56,771 bases of DNA, taken from assembly GCA_012270885.1 (NCBI GenBank), contig JAAXHN010000043.1, positions 1-56,771 of the forward strand. The letters are read 5' to 3'. The translations under genes were made by a program, and so were the position numbers. Below, piece after piece: positions 35,864-44,912 of this stretch. Below the pieces are notes generated by a model. It was not told where the DNA came from, did not search any database, and was given only the letters and a program-made list of their open reading frames with translations. Source of the stretch: Acidimicrobiia bacterium (GTDB lineage Bacteria > Actinomycetota > Acidimicrobiia > Spongiisociales > ZC4RG35). Each line of letters begins with the position of its first letter. The stretch's first letter is position 1.

Positions 35864-35972
35864 AGCACTGCATGTTAGCCCGCCCGCCCGGTAGGGTAAA
35901 TCTCATGTCCCTCTCATGTTTTGCGTGCATGCTTGCAGAGACAGTCGATATGGGGATGAGCGAATCACGGCA

Positions 35973-36830
35973 GTGAGAGAACACCAACGGCAAACAATCA
36001 CTACCAATCGGGGAGCAGGGGTCAGCGCGATCAACCGGCCCGGATTTCGACCCATCGCCTTCCTTTTCGTGCATGGACTGGCCTCCAATGCCCGGCTCTG
36101 GGACGGCGTTGCCGACCACCTCGCGTCACGAGGCTATCCGTCGGTGGCTGTGGACCAACGCTCTCACGGGCTTTCCGAGGACGTGGACGGACCCTTCGAC
36201 TTCGCCACGCTCGCCGATGATCTGCTCTCAGTGATAGACGAGGCTCTTCCTCCCGAAGCTCCGGTGATCGCGGCGGGCCAGTCCCTGGGTGGAAACGTGG
36301 TGCTTGAGCTTGCCTACCGCCACCCGGCCCGAATCGCCGCCTTGGCTTGTATCGACGGGGGGTTCATTACGTTGAGCAGGGCGTTCCCCGATTGGGAGAC
36401 GGCGGCCCGGGAACTGGCCCCTCCGTCCTTTGACAAGGTGCTCTACACCGACTTGGAGAAGAGGCTCCGAAAGCGCTACTCCGACTGGCCCGAGAGCGGC
36501 GTCAAGGGGCAACTCGCCAACTTCGAGATAGCAGCGGACGGAACTATCCGTCCCCATCTGCAAAGGGACCATCACTTTCGACTGCTGGAGGAGATGTGGA
36601 AGCATCAGCCGTGCGAGATCGCTCCCTCCCTTCAACAACCGGTCCTGGTCATCGCCACCACACAGACCGTGGCCGGGAGAGCCGCCAAGCGGGAAAGCGT
36701 TTCCCGCTTCGCCAATCTTCTTCCCAGCGGCCGGGTGATGTGGCTGGACGCACACCATGACCTGCATGCTCAATATCCTCGCCTGACCGCCGGTTGGCTC
36801 GAGGAACTGGCGCGAGAGGTGTCCCCATGA
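35973..36830 (+). CDS. Alpha/beta hydrolase
   Basis: An alpha/beta hydrolase of about 285 residues. The oxyanion motif FLFVHGLASNARLWDGV, the nucleophile elbow AAGQSLGGNVVLE (Ser) and the C-terminal DAHHDLHAQYP (His) are visible. SVAVDQRSHGLSE is the usual beta-4 region. Substrate unknown; esterase, lactonase and haloperoxidase-like roles are all possible. The start is uncertain: the track uses ATG 35916, while GTG 35973 overlaps the stop of a 23-codon upstream ORF (35905-35976) that itself follows a -10-like TAGGGT. Its stop overlaps the next gene as ATGA. Confidence 0.82.
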   Translation: MREHQRQTITTNRGAGVSAINRPGFRPIAFLFVHGLASNARLWDGVADHLASRGYPSVAVDQRSHGLSEDVDGPFDFATLADDLLSVIDEALPPEAPVIAAGQSLGGNVVLELAYRHPARIAALACIDGGFITLSRAFPDWETAARELAPPSFDKVLYTDLEKRLRKRYSDWPESGVKGQLANFEIAADGTIRPHLQRDHHFRLLEEMWKHQPCEIAPSLQQPVLVIATTQTVAGRAAKRESVSRFANLLPSGRVMWLDAHHDLHAQYPRLTAGWLEELAREVSP

Positions 36831-37987
36831 GTGCCGGACGGCTCATCCTGATGGGGTCGGGGGAGGTCTCCAATCGCCTGGTGGCCGCCCATCGGCTGGG
36901 AGTCGAGCGGGCCGGCGCCCGGGAGGCGGTGGTCTTGGACACTCCCTACGGATTCCAGGAGAACGCCCCGCTCCTCTCCGAACGACTCACCGGTTTCTTT
37001 CGGACCAGCCTGTCCATCAACGCCGCAGTCGCCTCCTATCGCTCCACCTCGGAGGGAGAAGTCGCCCGCGAAAGGATGCTGGCCACCGTCCGCCGGGCCC
37101 GCTACGTCTTCGCCGGGCCCGGTTCGCCCGGCTATGCGCTGGCAACCTGGCGGGAGACGGGACTGGCGGCAGAACTGCGGAAGCTCCTCGCCGAAGGCGC
37201 GACCGTCACCTTGGCCTCGGCCGCCGCCCTCACCGCCGGATCCAAGACCCTGCCCGTCTACGAAATATTCAAGGTCGGCGCCGGGCTGGAATGGTTGGAA
37301 GGGCTGAACCTCACCGCTCACCTGGGCTTGGAGGCAGTGGTCATACCCCATTGGAACAACACCGAGGGCCAGGGGTTCGACACCAGCCGCTGCTACATGG
37401 GACGGCGTCGCTTCCAACGGCTACGGGCCATGCTGCCCGAGGGACTGGGAGTGATCGGAGTGGATGAGCACACCGCTGCCACCATCGACTTCGGGACCGA
37501 AGAGATGAGTGTGATGGGAGCGGGAGGGGTCACCTTGAGCGGAGCGGACGACATGTTCGTGGCCGAGGGAGAAGCGATAGCCTTGGACACGATGTTCAAG
37601 CTCCTGGAGAGCAGCCCCCCCGCACCGCCCCAAGAAGGCCTCGGGGCCCTCCCCGATCTCACCGAGGCCAAGGCCGCCCGGTCGGCCGAGAAAATGGCCG
37701 AGGCCCTGCTCCGGCTGGAGTCAAAGGCTGCGGATGGATCTCTCCATGCTCGGGAGTCCTTGAGGTCCGCGCTGTTGGAGATATCGGAGTTGGCGGTGTC
37801 CGGCCTGGTGGAGCCGGCCGAGTGGGTGGGAGGCTACGTGGAGTTACTCGTTGAAGCAAGGTCCCGCCTCCGCGCCCAGAAGCGGTGGGAAGAGGCAGAT
37901 GGGATCCGTTCCGGTCTGGAGAGACTGGGGGTGACCCTCCAGGACGGCCCTTCAGGGACCACCTGGATACTGGAAGAACAGGGATAA
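36827..37987 (+). CDS. Peptidase S51 / class I glutamine amidotransferase-like domain fused to a CysRS-type C-terminal domain
   Basis: A 386-residue two-part protein. Residues 1-235 resemble the cyanophycinase/dipeptidase E superfamily: RLILMGSGEV, VVLDTPYGFQENA, ARYVFAGPGSPGYAL, TLASAAALTAGSKTLPVYEI and IGVDEHTAATID. The usual GxSxG nucleophile elbow is replaced by ASAAAL, so catalysis by the classical Ser is doubtful. Residues about 280-380 resemble the cysteinyl-tRNA synthetase C-terminal domain: LLVEARSRLRAQKRWEEADGI followed by LERLGVTLQDGPSGTTW. ATG 36827 overlaps the hydrolase stop, preferred over the track start at 36794. Function unknown; a tRNA or amino-acyl-linked role is speculative. 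Confidence 0.78.
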   Translation: MSAGRLILMGSGEVSNRLVAAHRLGVERAGAREAVVLDTPYGFQENAPLLSERLTGFFRTSLSINAAVASYRSTSEGEVARERMLATVRRARYVFAGPGSPGYALATWRETGLAAELRKLLAEGATVTLASAAALTAGSKTLPVYEIFKVGAGLEWLEGLNLTAHLGLEAVVIPHWNNTEGQGFDTSRCYMGRRRFQRLRAMLPEGLGVIGVDEHTAATIDFGTEEMSVMGAGGVTLSGADDMFVAEGEAIALDTMFKLLESSPPAPPQEGLGALPDLTEAKAARSAEKMAEALLRLESKAADGSLHARESLRSALLEISELAVSGLVEPAEWVGGYVELLVEARSRLRAQKRWEEADGIRSGLERLGVTLQDGPSGTTWILEEQG

Positions 37988-38008
37988 GTCCCGAATGGGA
38001 TCAACACG

Positions 38009-38692
38009 ATGAATGCCGGACGGCTGTTGGTTGTGGAGGACGACCCGCGGGTACGTGAGTCGTTGCAGCGCGCCCTGCATCTGGAGGGATTCGATGTAAC
38101 TACTGTGACAGACGGCCTGGCGGCGCTGGAGAGAATCGCTTCCGGCTCCCCCGACGCCGTCATCCTGGACGTCAGCATGCCGTTCCTGGACGGGTTGGGA
38201 GTGGCCCGGAGGATGCGAAAGGACGGGGATACCACACCGATCCTGATGCTCACCGCCCGCCACGAGGTGACCCATCGGGTGGCCGGACTCGATGCCGGCG
38301 CCGATGACTATCTGGTAAAGCCATTCGCGCTGGAAGAGCTTTTGGCCCGCATACGGGCCCTGCTGCGCCGCGGGGGGATCTACGGACAGAGCCAACCCAT
38401 GCGGCTGGCTGACCTGTCCGTCGACCCAGGCTCCCGGCGGGTGTTCAGGGGAAGGCGTGAGATCATCCTGACCAAGACGGAGTTCGACCTTCTGGAGTTG
38501 CTGGTTTTCAACGCCAGGATCGTGCTGCCGCGGGATGTGATCATGGATCGGATCTGGGGTTATGACTTCGCAACCAGTTCCAATCCCCTGGAGGTCTACG
38601 TTGGATACCTTCGCCGGAAGTTGGAATCCGGAGGGGAGACCCGGTTGATCCACACGGTGCGGGGAGTGGGGTATGTAGCGAGGGATTCATGA
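38009..38692 (+). CDS. OmpR-family response regulator (MprA-like)
   Basis: A 227-residue response regulator. Receiver domain 1-120: acidic pocket VVEDDPR, phospho-acceptor Asp in [12 protein letters not shown], conserved Thr/Ala in LMLTAR and Lys in [15 protein letters not shown]. Winged-helix domain 135-225: [24 protein letters not shown] and [12 protein letters not shown]. It is coupled to the histidine kinase by ATGA. Overall it resembles actinobacterial MprA/TrcR regulators. Targets are unknown; the neighbouring YceI-like and His-rich genes are candidates. Confidence 0.95.
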   Translation: MNAGRLLVVEDDPRVRESLQRALHLEGFDVTTVTDGLAALERIASGSPDAVILDVSMPFLDGLGVARRMRKDGDTTPILMLTARHEVTHRVAGLDAGADDYLVKPFALEELLARIRALLRRGGIYGQSQPMRLADLSVDPGSRRVFRGRREIILTKTEFDLLELLVFNARIVLPRDVIMDRIWGYDFATSSNPLEVYVGYLRRKLESGGETRLIHTVRGVGYVARDS

Positions 38693-40092
38693 GCATCCGC
38701 TGGAGATGGGCCCTGAGCCTCGGTCTGGTGGCCGCCGTGGCTGTCGGTCTCACTACCTGGGCAGCCACCTTGTCTGCGGCGCAGGAACTCCGGGGAGCGG
38801 TAAACGTCGATCTCCAAGAACAGGCCTCTCACCTGCAGGAAGACGCCGAGGAACTGGCCGATGAGCCACATGGCCACGAGGGTGACGCGGGATCCCATGG
38901 TGACGGGGGTCCGCATGATGACTGGCATTCACGGATGGTGGACCCTGGCTTCTTCCTTCAGGTCTTTGACCAGGACGGTGCAGTCGTTCTGCAGACAGGC
39001 CCCGGCGATGTGACTCTCCCAGTCGAGCCCACCGATCTGGCGACGGTCAACGGTACCGGCGGCCCAACGATACGGGACATTCAAGTCGGCGATGTGACCT
39101 ACCGCATGCTCACCAGCAGACTGCACCACCCGCCGCCCGAGATCCCGTCCGCCGCCGGGTTCCAGATTGCCAGTGACATGTCCCGAGTCAATGCCAATGT
39201 GGCAGGGTTCACCCGTCGGATGCTCCCGATCGGCGTTGTCGGCATCCTTCTGGTAGGACTGACCGGCTGGGCGCTGGCTTCTCGCGCAGTTCGACCGATC
39301 ACCGACCTAACCGAGGCCGCCGAACAGATAGCCGCCACCGAGAGACTGGATGCAGGAGTCAAACTCGACCGCTCAGCCCCCGGGGAGATAGGTCGCCTGG
39401 CCGCCGCCTTCGCATCGATGCTGTCCTCATTGTGGGCGTCCAGGCGGGAACAACAGCGGTTGGTATCCGATGCGGGACATGAGTTCCGGACACCCATCAC
39501 GGCCCTCAAAACCAACCTCGAGACGCTCCTCCGCCAAGACCAGACTCTTTCCGATTCCCAACGGCTCGAAATAGCTGAGGCCGCCCTGACGCAATCGAAC
39601 CAGTTGGGGGATCTTGCAACCGAACTGGTGGACCTCGCCACCGATGTGCACCACAATGATGAGGAGGTCACCGAGATAGACCTGGGCGAACTCGCCGCAG
39701 ACGTGGCGCAACGCTTCCGTGGGGTGGGCCACAAAGAGGTAGTGGTCTCCGGAGAGGGCGCGGCATTGAGAGGAAGGCGTTCACAACTGGACAGGGCACT
39801 CGGAAACCTGGTGGACAACGCTGTCAAATGGGCAGCCGCCAGAGTGGAGATAAACGTCGAGGGCGGGACGGTCACCGTAGTGGATGATGGTCCCGGCATA
39901 CCCGAAGGCGATCTCCCATACGTTTTCCGTCGCTTCTACCGCTCAAGCCAAGCGAGAGGTACCCCCGGCTCGGGGTTGGGGCTAGCAATCGTGGAGCATC
40001 TCGTAGGCGCCCACACAGGAACCGTTTTCGCCCGGAACCGAGCCGGTGGGGGTGCCGAGGTGGGTTTTACTCTCCCAGTGACCGAAGGCTGA
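38689..40092 (+). CDS. Sensor histidine kinase with His-rich extracytoplasmic loop
   Basis: A 467-residue kinase. TM1 is about 10-30, the sensor region 31-178, TM2 about 182-202, then HAMP ([22 protein letters not shown]), HisKA with phospho-His in [13 protein letters not shown], and HATPase_c with [31 protein letters not shown] and [13 protein letters not shown]. Unusually, the start of the sensor loop is His/Asp-rich (residues 61-80: H61, H63, H70, H76, H80), which could bind Zn, Cu or Ni. It overlaps the response regulator by four bases. Confidence 0.95.
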   Translation: MSIRWRWALSLGLVAAVAVGLTTWAATLSAAQELRGAVNVDLQEQASHLQEDAEELADEPHGHEGDAGSHGDGGPHDDWHSRMVDPGFFLQVFDQDGAVVLQTGPGDVTLPVEPTDLATVNGTGGPTIRDIQVGDVTYRMLTSRLHHPPPEIPSAAGFQIASDMSRVNANVAGFTRRMLPIGVVGILLVGLTGWALASRAVRPITDLTEAAEQIAATERLDAGVKLDRSAPGEIGRLAAAFASMLSSLWASRREQQRLVSDAGHEFRTPITALKTNLETLLRQDQTLSDSQRLEIAEAALTQSNQLGDLATELVDLATDVHHNDEEVTEIDLGELAADVAQRFRGVGHKEVVVSGEGAALRGRRSQLDRALGNLVDNAVKWAAARVEINVEGGTVTVVDDGPGIPEGDLPYVFRRFYRSSQARGTPGSGLGLAIVEHLVGAHTGTVFARNRAGGGAEVGFTLPVTEG

Positions 40093-40232
40093 GGCACGGC
40101 CGGATCGAAGGGACGCCCCCCTCCTTTCTGCTACCCCACGGCCAGAGGCGGCACGATGCGGATTGGATGACGGGCGGCTTCCGAGTCAATCCGGGACCAT
40201 CGGCACAGATCGTTCGGAGGGGGGATTCACAA

Positions 40233-41240
40233 TCAGCGGGTGAAGTAGAGCAGAAACTCCATGACCCCGTGGTCCTCCACGGAGATGACGCTGGCAGACG
40301 TCGGCGTGGGCACTCCGTAGTCGCTGAATACCACCTCGCTCGATCCCGCCACCACTATGGCGTTGCCCACCAATCGGGCCTTCAAATCGAACGCCGCCCG
40401 GTTCGTAACCCCCTTTATCGAGAGTTCGCCATGGGCCGTTCCTGAGAACGTATCACCCCCGAACACACCGATGGGCAACTCCACGGACTCGAGGAGCGTG
40501 AAGACCGCCAGCGGAAACTCCCTGGTGTTGAGGGCCTGCCGCATGTGGCTGTCACGGTGGCTGTTGTCGGTGCGCAACGTTGCCAAATCGACCTCCACCC
40601 TCGCAGCCACCAGGTTGGCGTCTGCCAGTTCGATGGAGCCGGCCAGATCGGCGGTACGGCCCACCGCAGTGGACTCGGCGACCCGGCCCACCAGCACCTC
40701 CACCACCCGGAATCCGGCGAAGCTGACCGCGGGCTCCCCCGGCATGCCCTCGGCGCTGTCGGGTATCGCCAAGGTCCACAAACCGGCGAAGGCCTCCGGG
40801 TCGGGGCCGGCCGATGTCGTCTCTGTGGCGCCTGTGTCCGTCGATGGTGCGTCGGCGGCGGGCTCGGCAACCGGAGGGGTGTCCGATGAGGTCGTTGTAG
40901 CAACTGTGTCTGTCGGTGGGGTGTCGTCGGTCGTCGGGAGATCCGGCGAGCCACCCGAAGCGTTGATGGCGATGTCGGTGTTCATCGTTTCTGCTTCGAC
41001 GCCCGCGCCAGTTGACAGCTCACCGTCGGGGCCGGTTGTCGATGTCATGCCGGGGTTCTCGGAGAGCCGGGTGGCCGGCGAAACATCGATATCGTCGAGG
41101 GAAGCTGCCTCGAGTTGGGCTACAGCCGCCTCCAAGTCAACGGCTTCGGGACCATCGTCGATCCACCACAAGAGAGCAGCGGTCGCCAGAGTCACGATCG
41201 CGACTCCTGCCCAGATCGAGATCTTGACGAACTTCTTCAT
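40233..41240 (-). CDS. Membrane-anchored YceI-like lipocalin-fold protein
   Basis: A 335-residue protein. An N-terminal anchor (ISIWAGVAIVTLATAALLWWI) is followed by a long Ser/Thr/Pro/Asp-rich linker to about residue 145, then a YceI domain (150-335) with TDNSHRDSHMRQALNTREFPLAVF, SGTAHGELSIKGVTNRA and SSEVVFSDYGV. YceI proteins bind long polyprenoid or amphiphilic ligands in the cell envelope. It lies downstream of the His-rich repeat gene on the same strand, beyond a hairpin, and converges with the histidine kinase. No strong ribosome site is seen. Confidence 0.9.
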   Translation of the reverse strand: MKKFVKISIWAGVAIVTLATAALLWWIDDGPEAVDLEAAVAQLEAASLDDIDVSPATRLSENPGMTSTTGPDGELSTGAGVEAETMNTDIAINASGGSPDLPTTDDTPPTDTVATTTSSDTPPVAEPAADAPSTDTGATETTSAGPDPEAFAGLWTLAIPDSAEGMPGEPAVSFAGFRVVEVLVGRVAESTAVGRTADLAGSIELADANLVAARVEVDLATLRTDNSHRDSHMRQALNTREFPLAVFTLLESVELPIGVFGGDTFSGTAHGELSIKGVTNRAAFDLKARLVGNAIVVAGSSEVVFSDYGVPTPTSASVISVEDHGVMEFLLYFTR

Positions 41241-41391
41241 CTATTTGTCTTCTTGCAAAGTTTGTCTCTCACCCGTTACCGAGACCGATGTCTCTGCCGC
41301 CCCGAAGGTGGGCAGCCACCGTGCGAGAGAATGAAGATAAGCACAACCGGGCCGTAGGAACTGCGCGTCCCTTTCTTTAGGAGTAGGAACG

Positions 41392-41419
41392 GGTCCCGGG
41401 GGAGGAAGTCCCCGGGACC
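41392..41419 (-). terminator. GC-rich hairpin downstream of the His-rich gene
   Basis: GGTCCCGGGG and CCCCGGGACC are perfect 10-base arms around an 8-base loop within the 217-base gap 41241-41457. There is no T-tract on the minus strand, so it could be a weak terminator or an mRNA-end stabiliser for the His-rich gene. Confidence 0.6.
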
Positions 41420-41457
41420 TGTTCGCACAAGCGGCAGAGTGAAGGTGATGCGGTTGC

Positions 41458-41970
41458 TCAGTGGCCGTGACCATCATCCTCATCTTCAGAATGGGTATGA
41501 GCAATCTCCGCCTCGGAGTGGGTGTGAGGAATACTCTCATCAGAGTTCGCATAACTGCCGTCCTCCGCATGCGTATGATCGCCCTCCTCATCCTCAGAGT
41601 GCATGTGAGCAACACCCTCATCAGAGTGGGTATGGGCAACACCCTCATCAGAGATCGCATAACTGCCGTCCTCCGCATGCGTATGATCGCCTTCCTCGTC
41701 AGAGTGCATGTGAGCAACACATTCCTCCGAGTGGGTGTGAGCAACACCCTCATCAGAGATCGCATAACTGCCGCTCTCCGGATGCGAATCACTGCCAATC
41801 TCCCCGGCGGTAGCGCTACCCACCACCACATCGGTCAGCGCTGCTTCCGGAACGGCCAGGCTTTTGTAATAGTCTCCACCCGTCACCGGGTCGGAGCCTG
41901 CTTCCGCCAATGCCAGGGAGGCAACCCCCAGCAGCGCTACCACGCACGCCGGAAGAATCGCTTTGCGCAT
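41458..41970 (-). CDS. Exported histidine-rich triple-repeat protein
   Basis: 170 residues from ATG 41970, which has an AAAGGAGAAGG site; the track start 17 codons upstream is not needed. Residues 1-22 are a signal peptide ending LALA. After a short linker come three repeats of 35-36 residues, each carrying paired H-x-H dipoles (AHTHS, AHMHS, DHTHA) in an acidic Ser/Asp/Glu background; I count 19 His. It ends DDGHGH. No known fold is recognised. Periplasmic or surface metal buffering (Zn, Ni, Cu) is the most natural reading. The nearby histidine kinase also has a His-rich loop. Confidence 0.8.
   Translation of the reverse strand: MRKAILPACVVALLGVASLALAEAGSDPVTGGDYYKSLAVPEAALTDVVVGSATAGEIGSDSHPESGSYAISDEGVAHTHSEECVAHMHSDEEGDHTHAEDGSYAISDEGVAHTHSDEGVAHMHSEDEEGDHTHAEDGSYANSDESIPHTHSEAEIAHTHSEDEDDGHGH
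41461..41778 (-). repeat. Three tandem coding repeats of about 105-108 bases
   Basis: Units correspond to residues 65-99, 100-135 and 136-170 of the His-rich protein. Units 1 and 2 are nearly identical (GSYAISDEGVAHTHS in both); unit 3 is more diverged (GSYANSDESIPHTHS). The near-identity at DNA level suggests recent duplication or repeat-length variation. Confidence 0.85.
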
Positions 41971-42109
41971 GTCCTTCTCCTTTCTGTCGCGGACCATGCA
42001 CCAACCACCATCCCAGCCCATCCTGAACCGCCCCTGAGATAAGGCTGAACACCCGATGAGAAAGATGGCGAGGGGCCCGGCGGTAACGTCCCCAGGCCGG
42101 ATCTGCCGG

Positions 42110-43672
42110 CTAGAAGCTTCCCAACTCTCCCAGCCGGATCCGGTCGACCGCCATGATCAAGAGCGTCACGGTCGCCGCCAACACCACCGCCATCGCCATG
42201 GCGCCGGTGTAGCTGACCGCCCCCGGGCGTCCCAGCAGCCGGAAGATCAGGGCGGGCACGGTGATGGTGTCGGGACGGGCTATGAAGGCCGTGGCGCCGA
42301 ACTCCCCCAGGGAGACCGCCGCCGCGAACCCCGCCCCCACCGCCACCGCCCGCGCCGCGATCGGCAGGTCGACCTCCCGAAACACCCGCCAAGGAGAGGC
42401 CCCTAAGACGGATGCCGCCTCCCGCAGGCCGGTCCCGACCGAGCGGAGCATGGGGGTGACCGTCCGCACCACGAACGGCACGGCCACCAGGGCGTGGGCA
42501 AGCGGTACGAGCACCACCGTGGCTCTCAGGTCAACCGGCCAGTCCAGGGCCACCAGCATTCCGAATCCCACGGTCACCGCCGAAGCGCCCAGCGGCAGCA
42601 TCAGCACCACATCGAACCACCGGGCTGCTCGGCCCTTGCCGGAAACTATCACGGTTGAAGCGCACAATCCCACCGTCACCGCCACCACCGCGGTGGCCCC
42701 GGCGTACAAGAGCGAGTTGACCATCGCCCGACCGGGCGTCACGGCCAGCGGGCCCGGGTCCGCCACGAAACGCCAGCCGGCTCCGCCGGAGCGGAGCGAG
42801 CGGACCACCAGCATTACCAGGGGAACCGCCAGGGCCCCGAGGGTCCCCCAAACCGCCGCTCCAACCCCCAATCGCTCCCCAAGACTCTGTGGGCGCTGCA
42901 GGTTGCGGATCTCCGCCTCCAACTCCAGTCCCACCGCTGTGCGCTCCTGGTAGCGGGAATACCAGGCCAGCACCGCGGTCACCCCCACCAGTTGCAGTAT
43001 GGCCAGGGCGGCCGCGGCGGGAAGGTTCAAAAACACCACGGTCTGCTGCCAGATCTCCACCTCCAGGGTTCGGTATCGAAGCCCTCCCAGGATGAGCACC
43101 ACCCCGAAGGAGGTGAACGTGAACAGGAAGACGATGGCCGACGAAGCGGCCAGGGCCGGGCGGAGGAGCGGGAGGGTCAGCTTCCAGAACACCTGGCGGG
43201 GGTTTGCCCCCAAAGTCCGGGCGGCCTCGAACAGGGACCGGTCGATCCTGGCCCACACACCTCCCACAGTGCGCACCACGACCGCCACGTTGTAGAAGAC
43301 ATGGGCGGCCAGGATGGCCCACACGCTTCCTCCGATTCCCAACGAGAGAAAGGCCGACGCCACCACCACCGTGGGCAACACGAAGGGCGCGGTCACCAGG
43401 GCCTTGGCCAGGGCGCGGCCCGCAAACCTGAACCTCGCGACGGCCCAGGTGATCGGGGCGGCGGCCACCAGGGTCAAGACCACCGAGGCGGCGGACTGCC
43501 ACACCGAGAACCACAGAGCGCTCCGTAACCCCGAGTCCGCTAAGACCTCCCCGAAGGCACCGAACGCTCCCTCCTCCCCAAGGGAGAGGCCCAGGATGCG
43601 AGCCAGGGGATAGAGGAACAGGTAACCCAGGAAGGCCACCGCCACCCCTGCGGCCACCCAACGGTAGGTCAT
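42110..43672 (-). CDS. thiP: Thiamine ABC transporter permease
   Basis: A fused double permease of about 520 residues, the size of ThiP, with two binding-protein-dependent transport domains. EAA-type loops occur in each half: ARTLGANPRQVFWKLTLPLL and ASVLGASPWRVFREVDLPI. The last membrane block has SLGEFGATAFIARPDTITVPALIFRLLGRPG, typical of ThiP. ATG 43672 is preferred over GTG 43678 because of an AGGGTG site. It follows thiB by about 55 bases. The usual ATPase gene thiQ is not found downstream; the next gene on this strand is the His-rich protein. Confidence 0.92.
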   Translation of the reverse strand: MTYRWVAAGVAVAFLGYLFLYPLARILGLSLGEEGAFGAFGEVLADSGLRSALWFSVWQSAASVVLTLVAAAPITWAVARFRFAGRALAKALVTAPFVLPTVVVASAFLSLGIGGSVWAILAAHVFYNVAVVVRTVGGVWARIDRSLFEAARTLGANPRQVFWKLTLPLLRPALAASSAIVFLFTFTSFGVVLILGGLRYRTLEVEIWQQTVVFLNLPAAAALAILQLVGVTAVLAWYSRYQERTAVGLELEAEIRNLQRPQSLGERLGVGAAVWGTLGALAVPLVMLVVRSLRSGGAGWRFVADPGPLAVTPGRAMVNSLLYAGATAVVAVTVGLCASTVIVSGKGRAARWFDVVLMLPLGASAVTVGFGMLVALDWPVDLRATVVLVPLAHALVAVPFVVRTVTPMLRSVGTGLREAASVLGASPWRVFREVDLPIAARAVAVGAGFAAAVSLGEFGATAFIARPDTITVPALIFRLLGRPGAVSYTGAMAMAVVLAATVTLLIMAVDRIRLGELGSF

Positions 43673-43727
43673 CTGCACCCTGCGGACCCGACCCGCATCC
43701 GGTCAGCGTTGCGTCCGAACAGACCGG

Positions 43728-44756
43728 CTATCCCAGCACCAACTCGGTCCACTCCTCTATCCACCGTTCTCGATTCTCATCGATCAACCCAGGATCCACG
43801 GACGCCGGTTCCTCGGGCAGCGCGGTGTGTTCGACGAATTCTGGAGGCAGGGAGGCATCCGTGTTGGCCGGGAACACGAACCACGTGAGGGGGATCTGCT
43901 CCTGGAATTCCACCGACAACATGTAGTCGATCAGGTCGCCGGCCGCCTCGGGGTACTCGGTCCCCTCCAGGATCCCGGCGAACTCGATCTGGCGGTAGCA
44001 GCCTTCCGTCACCACCCCGGTGGGGGCGATGTCGGTGGGCGGATCGGAGTAGATCACCTCGGCCGGCGGAGAGGAAGCGTAGGAGACCACCAGCGGGCGG
44101 TCGCCTCCCCATCGGGTGAAGGAGGCGTAGTAGGCGGTGTCCCAGTCGGGAACCACTTCCACGTCGTTGTCCACCAGGGCTTGCCAGTAGTCCTTCCAGC
44201 CGTCCTCCCCGAACACCGCTATGGTGGTGAGCAGGAACGCCAGCCCCGGGGAAGAGGTGGCCGGGCTCTCCACCACCAACTGGCCCCGGTAACGCTCGGT
44301 GGTCAGGTCCCGCAGGTTGCGGGGCGCACCTGCATCCGCGATCACGCCCCGGTCATAGTTGAGGCACACGTCGCCGAAGTCGATGGGAGTAACGCGGTTC
44401 TCGGAGTCCAGACGGATGTTCTCGGGAGTCTTGTCCAGCAGGTCGGACCGGTGGGAGCGGAAAATGCCGGCGTCCAGGGCCCTGGAAAGGAAGGTGTCGT
44501 CCACCCCGAACAGCACATCGGCAAGAGGATTGTCCTTGGTCAGGATGGCCTGGTTGACCAGGGAGCCAGTGTCTCCCGCCGGCACGATCTCCACCGCGAT
44601 GCCGCTCTCGGCCGTGAACGAAGCAAAGGTCTCCTCGGTCACGCCCCCTCCGAAGGAGTCGTGACTGATGATTGTCAGGGTCTCGGGATCGGCATCTCCG
44701 CAGGCTCCCAGGGCCAAGGCCGTGATGATGATACCGACCGCCAGTTTTGCACGCAT
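43728..44756 (-). CDS. thiB: Thiamine-binding lipoprotein
   Basis: A 342-residue ThiB-type binding protein. Lipobox LGAC is near residue 19. Family segments are LTIISHDSF, DNPLADVLFGVDDTFLSRAL, VTPIDFGDVCLNYD, SPATSSPGLAFLL, PLVVSYASSPPAEV and CYRQIEFAGILEGT. It captures thiamine, TPP or TMP for ThiP. An AAGGAG site precedes the ATG. A TPP riboswitch lies directly upstream, confirming thiamine control. Confidence 0.95.
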   Translation of the reverse strand: MRAKLAVGIIITALALGACGDADPETLTIISHDSFGGGVTEETFASFTAESGIAVEIVPAGDTGSLVNQAILTKDNPLADVLFGVDDTFLSRALDAGIFRSHRSDLLDKTPENIRLDSENRVTPIDFGDVCLNYDRGVIADAGAPRNLRDLTTERYRGQLVVESPATSSPGLAFLLTTIAVFGEDGWKDYWQALVDNDVEVVPDWDTAYYASFTRWGGDRPLVVSYASSPPAEVIYSDPPTDIAPTGVVTEGCYRQIEFAGILEGTEYPEAAGDLIDYMLSVEFQEQIPLTWFVFPANTDASLPPEFVEHTALPEEPASVDPGLIDENRERWIEEWTELVLG

Positions 44757-44810
44757 TGGGGGCTCCTTGTCTTGTGCAGGGAGCCCGAGAAACTGGGTGT
44801 CTCTCTGTCA

Positions 44811-44903
44811 GAGAGCTTCCTTCGCCGGCATTACCCGGATCAGGTGCTAACGGTCGGAGGAACACATCCTCCCTCTCAGCCCGGTCTCACCGAGCTCCCG
44901 TGT
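44811..44903 (-). ncRNA. TPP (THI-box) riboswitch
   Basis: Read on the minus strand, GGGAGCTCGGTGAGACCGG is followed by CTGAGAGGGA and then ACCTGATCCGGGTAATG and CCGGCGAAGGAAGCTC. These are the conserved pyrimidine- and pyrophosphate-sensor cores of the TPP aptamer; P1 closes as GGGAGCT with AGCTCTC. It sits 54 bases before thiB and should switch expression off when TPP is high. Confidence 0.96.
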
Positions 44904-44912
44904 TTGCTGGCC

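Noticed and set aside
41461-41778. CRISPR-like array
   Set aside because: The repeats are in-frame coding units of 105-108 bases in an exported protein, with no spacer structure.
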